This document shows, in pieces, positions 17,908-26,280 of a stretch of 64,000 bases of DNA. Both the position numbers and the translations under genes were made by a program. The notes below the pieces were generated by a model, which was not told where the DNA came from, searched no databases, and saw only the letters and a list, made by a program, of their open reading frames with translations. Positions within the stretch are counted from its first letter, which is position 1. Each line of letters starts with the position of its first letter. Source of the DNA: Planctomycetota bacterium. GTDB lineage: Bacteria; Planctomycetota; SZUA-567; H5-PLA8. Location of the stretch: assembly GCA_016200135.1 (NCBI GenBank), contig JACQFI010000066.1, forward strand, positions 1 through 64,000, read 5' to 3'.

Positions 17908-19317
17908 ATGGATGAAACGGCTCAGACGCCCTCTGGCGCTCCGCCCCGGAGAACCTCCGCGGCCATTGGCTTCGCGTTGCCGGCCGCGGCGGTCCTGATC
18001 GTCATCCTGCCCTTCTGTTTCGACGGCTGCGGCCCGGACCCGGACGCTTGGCGCGTCTGGCTCTCCGCGCGATATCTCTGGCTCTCCGGCACGTACATGC
18101 CCTCGCGCTTTCCTGGTTTTCCCATGCAGGAATTCCTCTGCGCGCCGCTCACGCCCTTCGGCTTCGCCGCGCTCAACCTGGCCACGGCCTGTTTTACTGC
18201 CGCCGCCGCGGGATTCCTGGCCGTCCTGTTTCGAGGGCTCGGCGCGCGGCAAGGTTTCTTCGCCGCGTTGGCGCTGGCCTTCACGCCCGTCCTCGCGATC
18301 GCGGGTTGCTCCTCGATCGACTACGCCTGGGCGCTCGCCTTCCTGCTGGCCGCGCTTTGCGCCGCGCAGAGCAACCGCCCGCTCCTGGCCGGAATCTTGC
18401 TCGGATTGGGAACCGGTTGCCGGATCACGACGATCCTCTATGCGCCCGTGCTTGCGCTGCTGCTTTGGAATGCGGACGGCGCAGAGCGGCGCATCCCGCG
18501 CCTGCGGCGGCTGGCGTTCGCGGGGGCTGGCGCGGCGGCGCTCTGCTACCTGCCGCCGCTGCTCAAGTTCGGTCCCGGTTTCTTGCGCCACTACCCCTTT
18601 CAATACCCAGAAACGACAGTGGTCTTGCGGCGCGGTTCCGAGGAAGTCTTTGGCCGCATCGGTCTGCTCGGAATCCTGCTCGCCGGAATCGTGAGCGGAT
18701 TCCGGCGCATCACCTCCGCGCGCGTGGCACCGGCGGTGCTTTCAGGCGCGCCGCCCTGGCCTTGGCTTGCAGGTCTGGACATCGCGTACGCAGCCTATCT
18801 ATGGATTCCCATGGAAGCCGGGTACCTCGTGCCCGCCGTGCCGTTCGTCCTGCTGCTCGCTGCGAGCGCGCTGGACGCGTGGCCTTTCCGGGGCTTCTGC
18901 GCGCTGCTTGCGCTTTCCGCATTTCTGACCTTCGGGCGCTTCGGCGTCTACGAAGGCCCGCTGCTCCTCGACCGCAGCCTGCGCCGTTACCAGACGGCTG
19001 AAGCGGACCGGGCGCTCGAGCGCATCGCAGCGCTGGACAAGCCCGCGATCGTCGTCTGCGCCGGATGGCTACAGGTCTTGCTGGGCCATCTGCCCGACGC
19101 CCGTTTCCACGAGGTCTACGATCCCGAACGTAACGAGCGCAAGGAGCCACTCGCGCTCGGGGGCGTGGAGTTGATCTACGTTTTAAGACCTGATGACGTG
19201 AACCGCATCCTTTCCGAGGGCCGCGCGGTCTATTTCATGCCGGGTCAGGATAAGAACAATCGGGACATCAACGGCGTGGACCTGCACGCTTTGCACGCCC
19301 AACCTTTGGTTCCGTAA
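17908..19317 (+). CDS. Polytopic membrane protein, possible GT-C-type glycosyltransferase
   Basis: A 469-residue protein with a short cytoplasmic start, about ten hydrophobic helices through residue 350, and a C-terminal soluble part of about 110 residues. The arrangement, including the acidic loop after the first helix (C-G-P-D-P-D-A-W) and the following LSARYLWLSGTYMPSRFPGFP, resembles dolichyl-phosphate-mannose type (GT-C) sugar transferases found in planctomycetes, which glycosylate lipids or proteins on the outer face of the inner membrane. The assignment is tentative. The ATG at 17908 is the first sensible start after the divergent epimerase gene; the frame is open far upstream but overlaps that gene. 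No good ribosome-binding site is seen. Confidence 0.7.
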   Translation: MDETAQTPSGAPPRRTSAAIGFALPAAAVLIVILPFCFDGCGPDPDAWRVWLSARYLWLSGTYMPSRFPGFPMQEFLCAPLTPFGFAALNLATACFTAAAAGFLAVLFRGLGARQGFFAALALAFTPVLAIAGCSSIDYAWALAFLLAALCAAQSNRPLLAGILLGLGTGCRITTILYAPVLALLLWNADGAERRIPRLRRLAFAGAGAAALCYLPPLLKFGPGFLRHYPFQYPETTVVLRRGSEEVFGRIGLLGILLAGIVSGFRRITSARVAPAVLSGAPPWPWLAGLDIAYAAYLWIPMEAGYLVPAVPFVLLLAASALDAWPFRGFCALLALSAFLTFGRFGVYEGPLLLDRSLRRYQTAEADRALERIAALDKPAIVVCAGWLQVLLGHLPDARFHEVYDPERNERKEPLALGGVELIYVLRPDDVNRILSEGRAVYFMPGQDKNNRDINGVDLHALHAQPLVP

Positions 19318-19471
19318 TATCAAATCCAAAGCACTGTGTTTCGGATTTCGAATTTGCCGTAAAAAGCACTTGTGCCTATGCGTTTCTTGGGGATTTCGCG
19401 GAACGGAAACCTTTTGCCTGCCGTTTATAGGGATAGGTCGGCCGTCCCCCTTTCTCGAAAGGCGGGCCCGT

Positions 19472-20407
19472 ATGAGCACCTCCAGTCTTCAGGCGCTTCC
19501 TCAAGCTCAACCCGCCGAACCAGAACAACCCGCACCAGCGGAAACGCCCTCGCGCAGAGCGCGGCCCAAAGTTCACTCGGAAGTCCGGGCGCGCATTCGC
19601 CCGGGCCGGCCCGTGGGCAAGCTGCTCGGCGGGGTGCTCGCGGCGCTGGGCCTCGGCTACAGCCTCGCGGTGGTGCTCGCCGGGCCGGACCTGATCCCGT
19701 GGTACTGGGCGCCCAATGCGCCGGAGTTCAACGCGCTGGCGGGCGGGTTCCTGCTGGCCGCGGGCATCCTCGTGCTGCTCTGGCGCTTCTCGATCCGGCT
19801 GCTGATGCTCCTGATCTTTCTGGCTGGCGCGTTCGGGCTGGTGGGCCAGCAGGTGGGCCGGCGCACGCCGCTCTTCCACCGCACCAACATTGCCTCGCAC
19901 GACACGGCCATGCTCGAGCACCTCTTCAACGCGGGCATCGCGGGCACGCTGGCCGAGCGCGGCGTCTTCGACCCGGCCAACCCGCCCTTCCGCGCGTACT
20001 ACGACTTTCAGAAGCGGCTCTGCGTGGAGATCTACCCGCACGCCGATCCGCGCATGTGGCGCATGCCGCAGGCCATCGAGACCTTCGTCTTTAAAATGGA
20101 AGGCGTGGACAGCATGGGCCGCTACAAGGACCCGTGGTCCGGCACGCGGGCAACCGACTGCCTGGACGCGGTGTCCTATCTTCAAGCCACGCTAGCCAAG
20201 CGCTTCGGTGAGGAAAACGCGCACGCCGTGATTGCGCGCTGCGCGGAGCTGATCACCGACGAGACCTTGCGGGACGTCTTCCGCAAAGCCGCGGGCATCC
20301 CCGATCCCCCGCTCGCCGCGGACGACCTCGCGCAACCCAACCAGAGCCCGGTGCCTGGTAACAATGTCCCCGAACCCGCCAATCCCGCCAACGTGCCGGA
20401 CGAATGA
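19472..20407 (+). CDS. Hypothetical protein with two membrane helices
   Basis: A 311-residue protein: a Pro/Ala/Glu-rich N-terminal 40 residues, two hydrophobic helices (about 50-72 and 83-110, the second very Leu-rich), then a soluble domain with conserved-looking aromatic and charged residues (FRAYYDFQKRLCVEIYPHAD), and a Pro/Asn-rich tail. I do not recognise the family. The ATG was chosen because it begins a polar region before the first helix; GAAAGGCGGG upstream is a weak ribosome-binding site. It converges with the vWA gene and shares a hairpin with it. Confidence 0.65.
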   Translation: MSTSSLQALPQAQPAEPEQPAPAETPSRRARPKVHSEVRARIRPGRPVGKLLGGVLAALGLGYSLAVVLAGPDLIPWYWAPNAPEFNALAGGFLLAAGILVLLWRFSIRLLMLLIFLAGAFGLVGQQVGRRTPLFHRTNIASHDTAMLEHLFNAGIAGTLAERGVFDPANPPFRAYYDFQKRLCVEIYPHADPRMWRMPQAIETFVFKMEGVDSMGRYKDPWSGTRATDCLDAVSYLQATLAKRFGEENAHAVIARCAELITDETLRDVFRKAAGIPDPPLAADDLAQPNQSPVPGNNVPEPANPANVPDE

Positions 20408-20426
20408 AAAAAGCCTGCGTTACAAA

Positions 20427-20456
20427 CAGAACGGGCGCCTTACGGCGCCCGTTCTG
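20427..20456. terminator. Hairpin between convergent genes
   Basis: A perfect 13-bp stem (CAGAACGGGCGCC and complement) with a 4-nt loop lies midway between two converging genes. T-rich sequence follows only on the minus-strand side, and not directly, so it is a likely but not classic terminator. Confidence 0.6.
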
Positions 20457-20477
20457 CGCTCCGGCATGGGCTTTCGT

Positions 20478-23159
20478 TTACGGAAGATCGTTCGCCGGCG
20501 GCTGGCCTTTCACGGCCTTCTCCGCCTTCTTGATCAGCTCGAGGAACTCCGCGCGGTAGCCGTTCGCGTCGGCGCCCTTGGCTTCGGCCGCGAGTTCGTA
20601 CACCAGCGCCCAGTTGCTCAGGCCCTTGAACTGGCTGCCGCGCAGCACCATGCCGTAGGCGGCGACGGCCGACGCGAAGCGGTAGTCCTTGGTGGAATCC
20701 TTCCACGTCTTGCCGCTGTCCTTCACGGGGAACTCGAGCAGCTTGCTGGCCTGGCCGTCCGGCGCCTTGTAGCGGAGCTTCAGCGTCAGGAGTTCGCCGT
20801 TGGCCGCCGCCGCCGTCGGGCGCGCTTCCGCCTGGTACTTGAGCGGCTCGGTCTCCACGGGCAACTGCTGCTTGAGCGCGGCGATCTGCTTGCGGAGCGC
20901 CTCGATCTTTTCATGCAGCGCCTGCGACTCGGGCGTCGGCTTGGCGGTCGGGACGTCCTGTTTCAGGAGTTCCTCCAGGTCCGCATCCAGCTTCTTGAGC
21001 TGCTCCTTTACTTCTGCGTTCTTCGATTCCTGGTCGGCGACCAGTTCCGCGGGCACGACCTCGTACAGCGCCGTCACCGTGTGCCCCGCGCCGATCTCGC
21101 CCGCGTCCTTCTTATCGTCGTTGAAGTCCTCGCGCGCCAGCAGGCGGTTCTCGTAGCCGATCAGGCGGTACGCGCCGGCCGCCGCGGGGTTGAACTCGAC
21201 CTGGATCTTCACGTCCTTGGCGATGGTCACCAGCGTTCCGCTGAGCTGCTCGACGAACATCTTCTTGGCTTCCTTGGCGGTATCGATGTAGCCGTAGTGC
21301 CCGTTGCCCTTGTCGGCGAGCTGTTCCATCGTAGCGTCCTTGAGGTTGCCCATGCCGAAGCCGAGCACGCTTAAGAAAACGCCGCTCTTGGCTTTCTCCT
21401 CGATCAGCCGCGTCAGATCGCCCTGGTTGGTGACGCCGACGTTCCAGTCGCCGTCGGTGCAGAGGATCACGCGGTTCACGCCGCCCTTGATGAACGCGTC
21501 CGTGGCCGTCTTGTAGGCGAGCATGATGCCTTCGCCGCCGTTGGTGCTGCCGCCCGCGGCGAGGCCGTCGAGCACGTCCAGGATCTTATGTTTGTTGTTG
21601 CCGTTCGTGGAGGGCAGCACGAGGCCGCTGTTGCCCGCGTAGACGACGATGGCCACCTTGTCGTTCTCGCCGAGCTGGCCCACCAGCATGCGCAGCGATT
21701 CCTGCACCAGCGGGAGCTTGTTGGGCTCGTTCATGGAGCCGCTCACGTCGATCAGGAAGACCAGGTTCGTCGCCGGGCGCTTGTCCTTCTCGACGGTCCG
21801 GCCCTTCAAGCCCACCCGCACGAGCCGGTGCGCAGGGTCCCAGGGGCACTCGGCCACTTCGATGTTCGAACTGAACGGCACGTCGTCGGTGGGCGGCGCG
21901 TAGTCGTAATCGAAGTAGTTGACTAGCTCTTCAATGCGCACGGCATCCGGCGGCGGCAGGAAGCCCTGGTTCAGGTAGCGCCGCGTGTTGCTGTAGCTCG
22001 CGGTGTCCACGTCGATGCTGAAGGTCGAGACCGCGTCCTCGCCGCGCACGGCCTTGAACGGGTTCTCGACGATGCGGTTGTACTGCTCGGTGTTGAACTC
22101 GGGGTCGACCTCCTGCAGCGACGCGATCAGGCCCTTGGCTTCCGCCTGGTCGTTCAAGTTCCTCCAGGTGACGGTCTTCTTTTTGAGGTCGGCTACTTTG
22201 CCCTTGAGTGCCACGAACGCATCGTTGATGTTCGCGACCTCTTTTCCGGTCAGCATGCGCACGCGATTCGAGTTCAGCTTGAACCAGCCCGCTTTGAGGT
22301 CGGCGTTCTGATCGCCAACGTTTGGCATTGGGTTATGGAGTTTTGAAGTGGGAACCGGACCGTCGACCACTCCCGGAGCCGGGGGGCCGTAGTGGCTCTC
22401 CATTTTTTCCACTTCTACGCTCATTATTCTAATGCTTGATGACCCCGACGAGCTCGTCATCCCGCCGCCGGACGTGCCGGAAGAGGACGACGTGCCAACA
22501 TAACCGACGAAAGGCGCGGCCGTGGTGGTATCCGGACGTACGGTCTCAAAGTAGTCGCCCAATTCGCCCTTGGCAGGAGGCGACAGCTTCATCCAACCGC
22601 CCGGCGCCTTGCGCTTCGGATCATTCTTTCCGCTGTCGTAACCAAACCCGCCCGCATCAATGCCTTGCGTATTATCAAATCCAGACTCCGGCGGCTTCTT
22701 GGTCTCTTTCGGAGTGGGATTGTAGGGTACCTCATCTTGCGGTCTTGCCAGATTGGTCACACTCGCCGATCTGGGAGCGCTCAGGTACGCGAACCCCAGC
22801 GTCACCGTCGCCAGCACCGCCGCGGCGAAGCCCACGATGCCCCACGGCAGCCAGGAAGATTGAGGATGGCGGGCACGGAGGCCCGCCCCACCGGCCTTTC
22901 CAGAGCCGCTTACAATCACCGCCGCGCCCGCCAGGCCGCCGATCTTCTCTTTCTGCGCGTCGGTCAGTCCGGGCGCGCTGGCGTTCTCCTTAGCGAGTTC
23001 CCCCGCGAGCGAGGCGCCGAAGGCGCGCGTCTCTTCGACGAACGCGCGCGCGGCCTCGTCACCCTTCAGGAGCTTCTCGATCGCGGAGGCTTCGGCCGGC
23101 GGGAGTTCGCCCAGCGCATACGCCGTCAGTTTGGGATCGTCGAGGTTCAGCTTGGACAT
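20478..23159 (-). CDS. vWA/YfbK-type protein with anti-sigma-like N-terminus
   Basis: An 893-residue protein. Residues 1-60 (LTAYALGELPPAEASAIEKL) resemble the N-terminal domain of anti-sigma factors, without the zinc-binding cysteines. A membrane helix lies at about 104-128, then a Gly/Ser-rich linker. A vWA_N-type region with FSIDVDTASYSNTRRYL (about 370-400) leads to the vWA domain with a perfect MIDAS, D471-V-S-G-S, and later ILCTDGDWNVGV. A YfbK-like C-terminal domain follows, interrupted by a coiled-coil insert (about 720-780). The gene lies behind an ECF sigma gene on the same strand. Together they look like a sigma/anti-sigma circuit in which the vWA part senses something outside the cytoplasm; this role is inference. 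A dispersed repeat element lies in frame near residue 93. Confidence 0.85.
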   Translation of the reverse strand: MSKLNLDDPKLTAYALGELPPAEASAIEKLLKGDEAARAFVEETRAFGASLAGELAKENASAPGLTDAQKEKIGGLAGAAVIVSGSGKAGGAGLRARHPQSSWLPWGIVGFAAAVLATVTLGFAYLSAPRSASVTNLARPQDEVPYNPTPKETKKPPESGFDNTQGIDAGGFGYDSGKNDPKRKAPGGWMKLSPPAKGELGDYFETVRPDTTTAAPFVGYVGTSSSSGTSGGGMTSSSGSSSIRIMSVEVEKMESHYGPPAPGVVDGPVPTSKLHNPMPNVGDQNADLKAGWFKLNSNRVRMLTGKEVANINDAFVALKGKVADLKKKTVTWRNLNDQAEAKGLIASLQEVDPEFNTEQYNRIVENPFKAVRGEDAVSTFSIDVDTASYSNTRRYLNQGFLPPPDAVRIEELVNYFDYDYAPPTDDVPFSSNIEVAECPWDPAHRLVRVGLKGRTVEKDKRPATNLVFLIDVSGSMNEPNKLPLVQESLRMLVGQLGENDKVAIVVYAGNSGLVLPSTNGNNKHKILDVLDGLAAGGSTNGGEGIMLAYKTATDAFIKGGVNRVILCTDGDWNVGVTNQGDLTRLIEEKAKSGVFLSVLGFGMGNLKDATMEQLADKGNGHYGYIDTAKEAKKMFVEQLSGTLVTIAKDVKIQVEFNPAAAGAYRLIGYENRLLAREDFNDDKKDAGEIGAGHTVTALYEVVPAELVADQESKNAEVKEQLKKLDADLEELLKQDVPTAKPTPESQALHEKIEALRKQIAALKQQLPVETEPLKYQAEARPTAAAANGELLTLKLRYKAPDGQASKLLEFPVKDSGKTWKDSTKDYRFASAVAAYGMVLRGSQFKGLSNWALVYELAAEAKGADANGYRAEFLELIKKAEKAVKGQPPANDLP
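22868..22887. repeat. REP-like element inside the vWA gene
   Basis: GGCGGGC-ACGGAG-GCCCGCC, a 7-bp stem with a 6-nt loop, lies in frame and encodes part of G-G-A-G-L-R-A-R-H-P just before the membrane helix. The phrase is like intergenic palindromes common in this group of bacteria. Confidence 0.55.
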
Positions 23160-23189
23160 CGCAGGACTCCTTTATCTTTTATCTGGTGC

Positions 23190-23217
23190 CACTGGCTGCT
23201 GTTGTTTGCAGCCAGTG
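23190..23217. repeat. Hairpin between sigma and vWA genes (family C relative)
   Basis: A perfect 10-bp stem (CACTGGCTGC / GCAGCCAGTG) with an 8-nt loop, preceded by GGTGC as in the palindrome at 13.0 kb. It lies in the 117-bp gap between the sigma gene and the vWA gene and could attenuate or process their joint transcript. Confidence 0.6.
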
Positions 23218-23276
23218 ATTCCGTTCGCCCTCACACGGGCCGCGAACAGCCGCAGCCGATGGCCCTACCGACTGCT

Positions 23277-23804
23277 TCACGCCTTCAACTGCCCTTCGGC
23301 CACGCGTGCGCGCAGCGTCTTCAAACCGTGGTGGATCAAAACGCCGACGTGCGAGATCGAGCGTTCCGTGATCGCGGCGATCTCCTTGTACGAGCGCCCG
23401 TGCTGGAACTTGAGGCGGAGCACTTCCTGCTGGTCCTCGGGCAGTTCGTCGAGCATGCGCAGCGCCTCGCCGGCCGCCTCCTTCCGTTCCAGCGCTTCGG
23501 TGGGCGTCGGCTGCGGGCTGGATTTGCTGGCCGCGGGAGATTCGTTTAGCGCGAGCATGCGTCGTTCCTTTCGGCGGATATCGAGCGCGTAATTCCGGCA
23601 GACCGTATAGAGCCACTCCGCGAGATGCGATTCGACTTCGCTGTGCGGCTGCGAACACAGACGCAGAAAGGTCTCCTGCACCACGTCGCGCGCGCGCTCG
23701 GCGTCGCCGGTCAGGCGCGCGGCGTAGAGCGTCAGCGGGCCCTCAAAGCGGGCCACCGCTTCCCGGATCCAGGCCCCGTCACGGGCCCCCGCGCCGTCGC
23801 TCAT
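23277..23804 (-). CDS. ECF-type RNA polymerase sigma factor
   Basis: A 175-residue protein with region 2 (residues about 20-85; ARDVVQETFLRLC and EWLYTVCRNYALDIRRKE) and region 4 (about 115-170; LDELPEDQQEVLRLKFQHGR followed by S-Y-K-E-I-A-A-I-T-E-R-S). It would direct RNA polymerase to stress-type promoters. AAGGCGG precedes the ATG by about six bases; a GTG two codons earlier is possible. The vWA protein encoded 117 bp downstream on the same strand has an anti-sigma-like N-terminus and is the likely regulator. The promoter is not clear; the upstream region is AT-richer between 23900 and 23970. Confidence 0.92.
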   Translation of the reverse strand: MSDGAGARDGAWIREAVARFEGPLTLYAARLTGDAERARDVVQETFLRLCSQPHSEVESHLAEWLYTVCRNYALDIRRKERRMLALNESPAASKSSPQPTPTEALERKEAAGEALRMLDELPEDQQEVLRLKFQHGRSYKEIAAITERSISHVGVLIHHGLKTLRARVAEGQLKA

Positions 23805-23987
23805 CCGCACCGCCTTCTGTCGCGTATGTACGTCCTGGTTCCAATAGACCCACGTTCGAGTAGACCGGTTCTTACCGAATATTGGAGGGAAACGAGAAAG
23901 GACAGACCGGGATTAGGCGGGGTCATATAGGAACACCTATAGATAATAGATTTAACAGGTTATACGCTCATTCGGCGCCGTTGAAAT

Positions 23988-24070
23988 CCCCTCCTTATGT
24001 AAGGAGGGGTTAGGGGAGGTTTAGAAAACGCAGGCATTAACCCCCTGTATCCCCCCTTACTTAAGGGGGG
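23988..24070. repeat. Double-hairpin repeat (family E)
   Basis: Two tight hairpins, CCCCTCCTTA-TG-TAAGGAGGGG and CCCCCCTTA-CT-TAAGGGGGG, separated by 41 nt. The arms also pair with each other. It is part of a 365-bp gene-free stretch (23805-24169) that otherwise holds the sigma-gene upstream region and one arm of family A. Confidence 0.8.
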
Positions 24071-24128
24071 AATTCTCGACGCACCGCGGGTTTTCAACAG
24101 AGCGACAAATGATTATACGCGTGCTGTT

Positions 24129-24154
24129 CTTGGCGCTTTGGCGTCTTGGCGGTT
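24129..24154. repeat. Family A repeat, single arm
   Basis: CTTGGCGCTTTGGCGTCTTG plus GCGGTT, the right arm of the family A element, without a matching left arm within 150 bp. It ends 16 bp from the stop of the next gene. Confidence 0.75.
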
Positions 24155-24169
24155 CAATCAACGGGCCAT

Positions 24170-24814
24170 TTACTCGTCGCTATCCGTCGAGATCACCGGC
24201 TGGTCGAGCAAGTAGCTGACGGCCGTGGCGAGCAGCTTCTCTTCGGCGCGCTTGCGCGTCTTCCAATCTTTGATGCGCTTCTTCTCTTCCTGGGCTTCGG
24301 TGGCGAGGACCGCGGCTTCCTTCTTGAGCCGCTCGATCTGCGCCTCGCACTCGGCGATTTTGCGGTGGCGCAGCACGTCGCGCGCGTCGAGCTTCGCGCG
24401 CAGCGAGGCCTCGAAGGCGTCCAGCGCCTGGTCGCGCGAGACCGCGTCCTTCACGACCTCCTCCGCGGGAACCTGCGCTTCGACCAGCTTGGCGTGCAGC
24501 ATCTTCTGCGCGGTCAGGCGGTCCATGCTCTTGAACGGCTCTTTCTCCACCAGTTCTTTGATGGTGAAGATGGTCCAGCCGCCCTCGCCGGGCTTGATCC
24601 CCGCGGCCTCGTAGACCTTCTCGAAGGGAACAGAGAGTTCCTCCGGCAGGCCCGCCAGCGCGCGGATCTCCTCGGCGCGGATCTCGCCGGTGAGTTCCGC
24701 CAGCGTCACCGAGCGCGTCGGCGTCTTCTCGGGCTGCGCCGCGGGCAGGATGCGCACGGATTGGACGATGCGGAGCTTGCTGCCCAGGTTCTTCAGGCCG
24801 TCGATCAGGCCCAT
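24170..24814 (-). CDS. Coiled-coil protein of unknown function
   Basis: A 214-residue soluble protein. The N-terminal half (about 35-110) is mixed alpha/beta with a helix-hairpin-like part (FTIKELVEKEPFKSMDRLTA). The C-terminal half (about 120-200) is a long charged helix with heptad pattern (AECEAQIERLKKEAAVLATE), predicted to form a coiled coil. It starts one base after the stop of the second coiled-coil gene, so the two are one operon. I do not recognise the family. Similarity of composition to envelope-stress proteins such as PspA is noted only as a possibility. Confidence 0.72.
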   Translation of the reverse strand: MGLIDGLKNLGSKLRIVQSVRILPAAQPEKTPTRSVTLAELTGEIRAEEIRALAGLPEELSVPFEKVYEAAGIKPGEGGWTIFTIKELVEKEPFKSMDRLTAQKMLHAKLVEAQVPAEEVVKDAVSRDQALDAFEASLRAKLDARDVLRHRKIAECEAQIERLKKEAAVLATEAQEEKKRIKDWKTRKRAEEKLLATAVSYLLDQPVISTDSDE

Positions 24815-24815
24815 G

Positions 24816-25679
24816 TCAGTTTCCCCCTTCCACGGCGGTGTTCAGCGAGATCGGCGGCGACTCGACGAGGATGTCTTCCACCTGCCCGTAGATCGCCTGC
24901 TGGTCCTTGATGAACTGGTTGGTGCCGCCTAGCGTGGCCGTCACCTGGTCGATACGCTGCGAGACCATCTCGGGATTGGCCGAGAGCGCGCTCTGTTCGC
25001 GAATCAGTTCCACCTGTTCCTGAATGCGGATCAGCTCGGCCTCCATGAACGAGAACTTCTGCCGCGCCGCCGCGCGGGCTTCGAGGCGCTGCTTGAGGAT
25101 ATCCACCTGGCTGGTGAGGCTCTTCTTCAGGTCCTCGGCGATGTTGGGCTCCGTGAGCAGCTTCTGCAGGTTGGCGATGCGCTGTTCGAGGTCGCGGACG
25201 CTCTCGCCTTCCTTCTCGTCCTGGTCCACGATGCGACGGATCGACTGCCGCGTGATCAGGAGCTTGAGGTAGATCCAGAGCAGGCGTTCGAGGCCTTCGC
25301 GCTGCGCCGAGACGGCTTCCTTGGGCGCGCTGGTGCGGGTCTGCTGTTCGAGGATCGCGCGGCAGCGATTGGCCAGGTTCTCGTAGCGGCGGCGGTCCTC
25401 CAGTTCGAGCGGCGCGATCAGCTTGTAGGTCTGGTTCTGCATCTGCTGGAGCGTCTGATTGTTCATCTGCGCATCGACGATCTTGCGGAAGCGCGGGTTG
25501 TTGGTGAGCGCGTAAAGGTACGCGAGCTCCAGGCCGGCGCCCAGCAGCCAGAAGCCCGGATTGATGACGAATCCGAGCAGACCCATAAAGCCCAAGCCAA
25601 CCCAGTTCGGCGGCACGAACATCCCGATCGGGCGCGCGTTGAAGGCGGCTTTGAGATAGTCCCACAGGCCAGCTTTCAT
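24816..25679 (-). CDS. Membrane-associated coiled-coil protein
   Basis: A 287-residue protein with a hydrophobic hairpin near the N-terminus (about 22-55; VGLGFMGLLGFVINPGFWLL) and then about 220 residues of charged helix with strong heptads (IANLQKLLTEPNIAEDLKKS and the Arg/Glu/Gln-rich stretch after it). The N-terminal ATG is chosen because the frame upstream is in the AT-rich spacer and not protein-like. It is encoded just before another coiled-coil protein. The pair lies on the same strand as the ABC genes at 27.1-28.8 kb, separated from them only by the AT-rich HNH island, so they may once have been one operon. Function unknown. Confidence 0.72.
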   Translation of the reverse strand: MKAGLWDYLKAAFNARPIGMFVPPNWVGLGFMGLLGFVINPGFWLLGAGLELAYLYALTNNPRFRKIVDAQMNNQTLQQMQNQTYKLIAPLELEDRRRYENLANRCRAILEQQTRTSAPKEAVSAQREGLERLLWIYLKLLITRQSIRRIVDQDEKEGESVRDLEQRIANLQKLLTEPNIAEDLKKSLTSQVDILKQRLEARAAARQKFSFMEAELIRIQEQVELIREQSALSANPEMVSQRIDQVTATLGGTNQFIKDQQAIYGQVEDILVESPPISLNTAVEGGN

Positions 25680-25810
25680 AGTTCCCCGCGATTCTATTAA
25701 GCGCGGCCCGAAACGGCTATCGGCAAACCGGGGGAAGACCTGATCGATTGCATTTGTGTAAGGTAACTTATGGGACAGCCTAGCTTTATGCCAATAGAAA
25801 CCCGTTTGTA

Positions 25811-26203
25811 TCATTCAATCCTTTTTTTTAGTGATTCTTGGCGAACACGCATTCTTAGGGCTTCAATACAAGCCATCAAACATTCAAAAGAGTGCTTTTT
25901 GAGCTCCTGCTTCAGTTGTCCTAATGTTGGTGGTGGTATCAATTGACCTTTTTGTTTCAGAATAGATATCCCGTCCTTACAAGTCGAACAAAGGGTTCTC
26001 CAATCTGATAATTTAAAAATTCCCTTGGCCGAAGAAAATCCCCGATTGTCTAGCATTAGGCTAATATGCTCCCCTGGCATGTATGGATCGGTATCGAAAG
26101 GTCCAGCGCCACACATTTGGCAAACAAGTCGATCCCTCGCAAGAACTTTCATCACGAACTCTACATTCAAAGAATCGTCTCTTCGATTTTTAGGCTTTGC
26201 CAT
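25811..26203 (-). CDS. Small HNH nuclease-like protein
   Basis: A 130-residue protein with an HNH/zinc-finger arrangement: C28-x2-C31 (VLARDRLVCQMCG), E45-H46-I, N53, and C72-x2-C75. E replaces the more usual D before the histidine. Such domains cut DNA or, more rarely, only bind it. The region is AT-rich (near 42 % GC) while the neighbours on both sides are near 65 %. The gene is divergent from the controller gene across a 77-bp spacer that holds a C-box; in many restriction systems this position is held by the methyltransferase gene. AGGAG ten bases upstream supports the ATG. Activity is predicted, not shown. Confidence 0.7.
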   Translation of the reverse strand: MAKPKNRRDDSLNVEFVMKVLARDRLVCQMCGAGPFDTDPYMPGEHISLMLDNRGFSSAKGIFKLSDWRTLCSTCKDGISILKQKGQLIPPPTLGQLKQELKKHSFECLMACIEALRMRVRQESLKKRIE

Positions 26204-26234
26204 GGGAATGCCGCTCCTGATCAATAGGTCTGTA

Positions 26235-26244
26235 GACTATAGTC
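26235..26244. promoter_or_regulatory. C-box operator for the controller protein
   Basis: The perfect palindrome GACTATAGTC, followed by CCGAGGA, lies 37 bp before the controller ATG. Known C-protein operators share the form GACT-N-ATAGTCCG-TG-GA; the first half matches closely, the second half-site (near 26249-26259) is weak, as is usual for the lower-affinity repressing site. Confidence 0.65.
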
Positions 26245-26245
26245 C

Positions 26246-26274
26246 GAGGACGAAATCGCAACCTCCCTTAACAT
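26246..26274 (+). promoter_or_regulatory. Possible promoter of the controller gene
   Basis: TAACAT at 26269-26274 ends six bases before the ATG, with GAGGAC 17 bp further upstream overlapping the weak operator half. No ribosome-binding site precedes the ATG, so the transcript may be leaderless, as is common for C genes. Confidence 0.3.
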
Positions 26275-26280
26275 TAATTT

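Noticed and set aside
24170-25679. Naming the two coiled-coil proteins as PspA or TelA/XpaC homologues
   Set aside because: The coiled-coil character alone is not enough; no family motif was seen.
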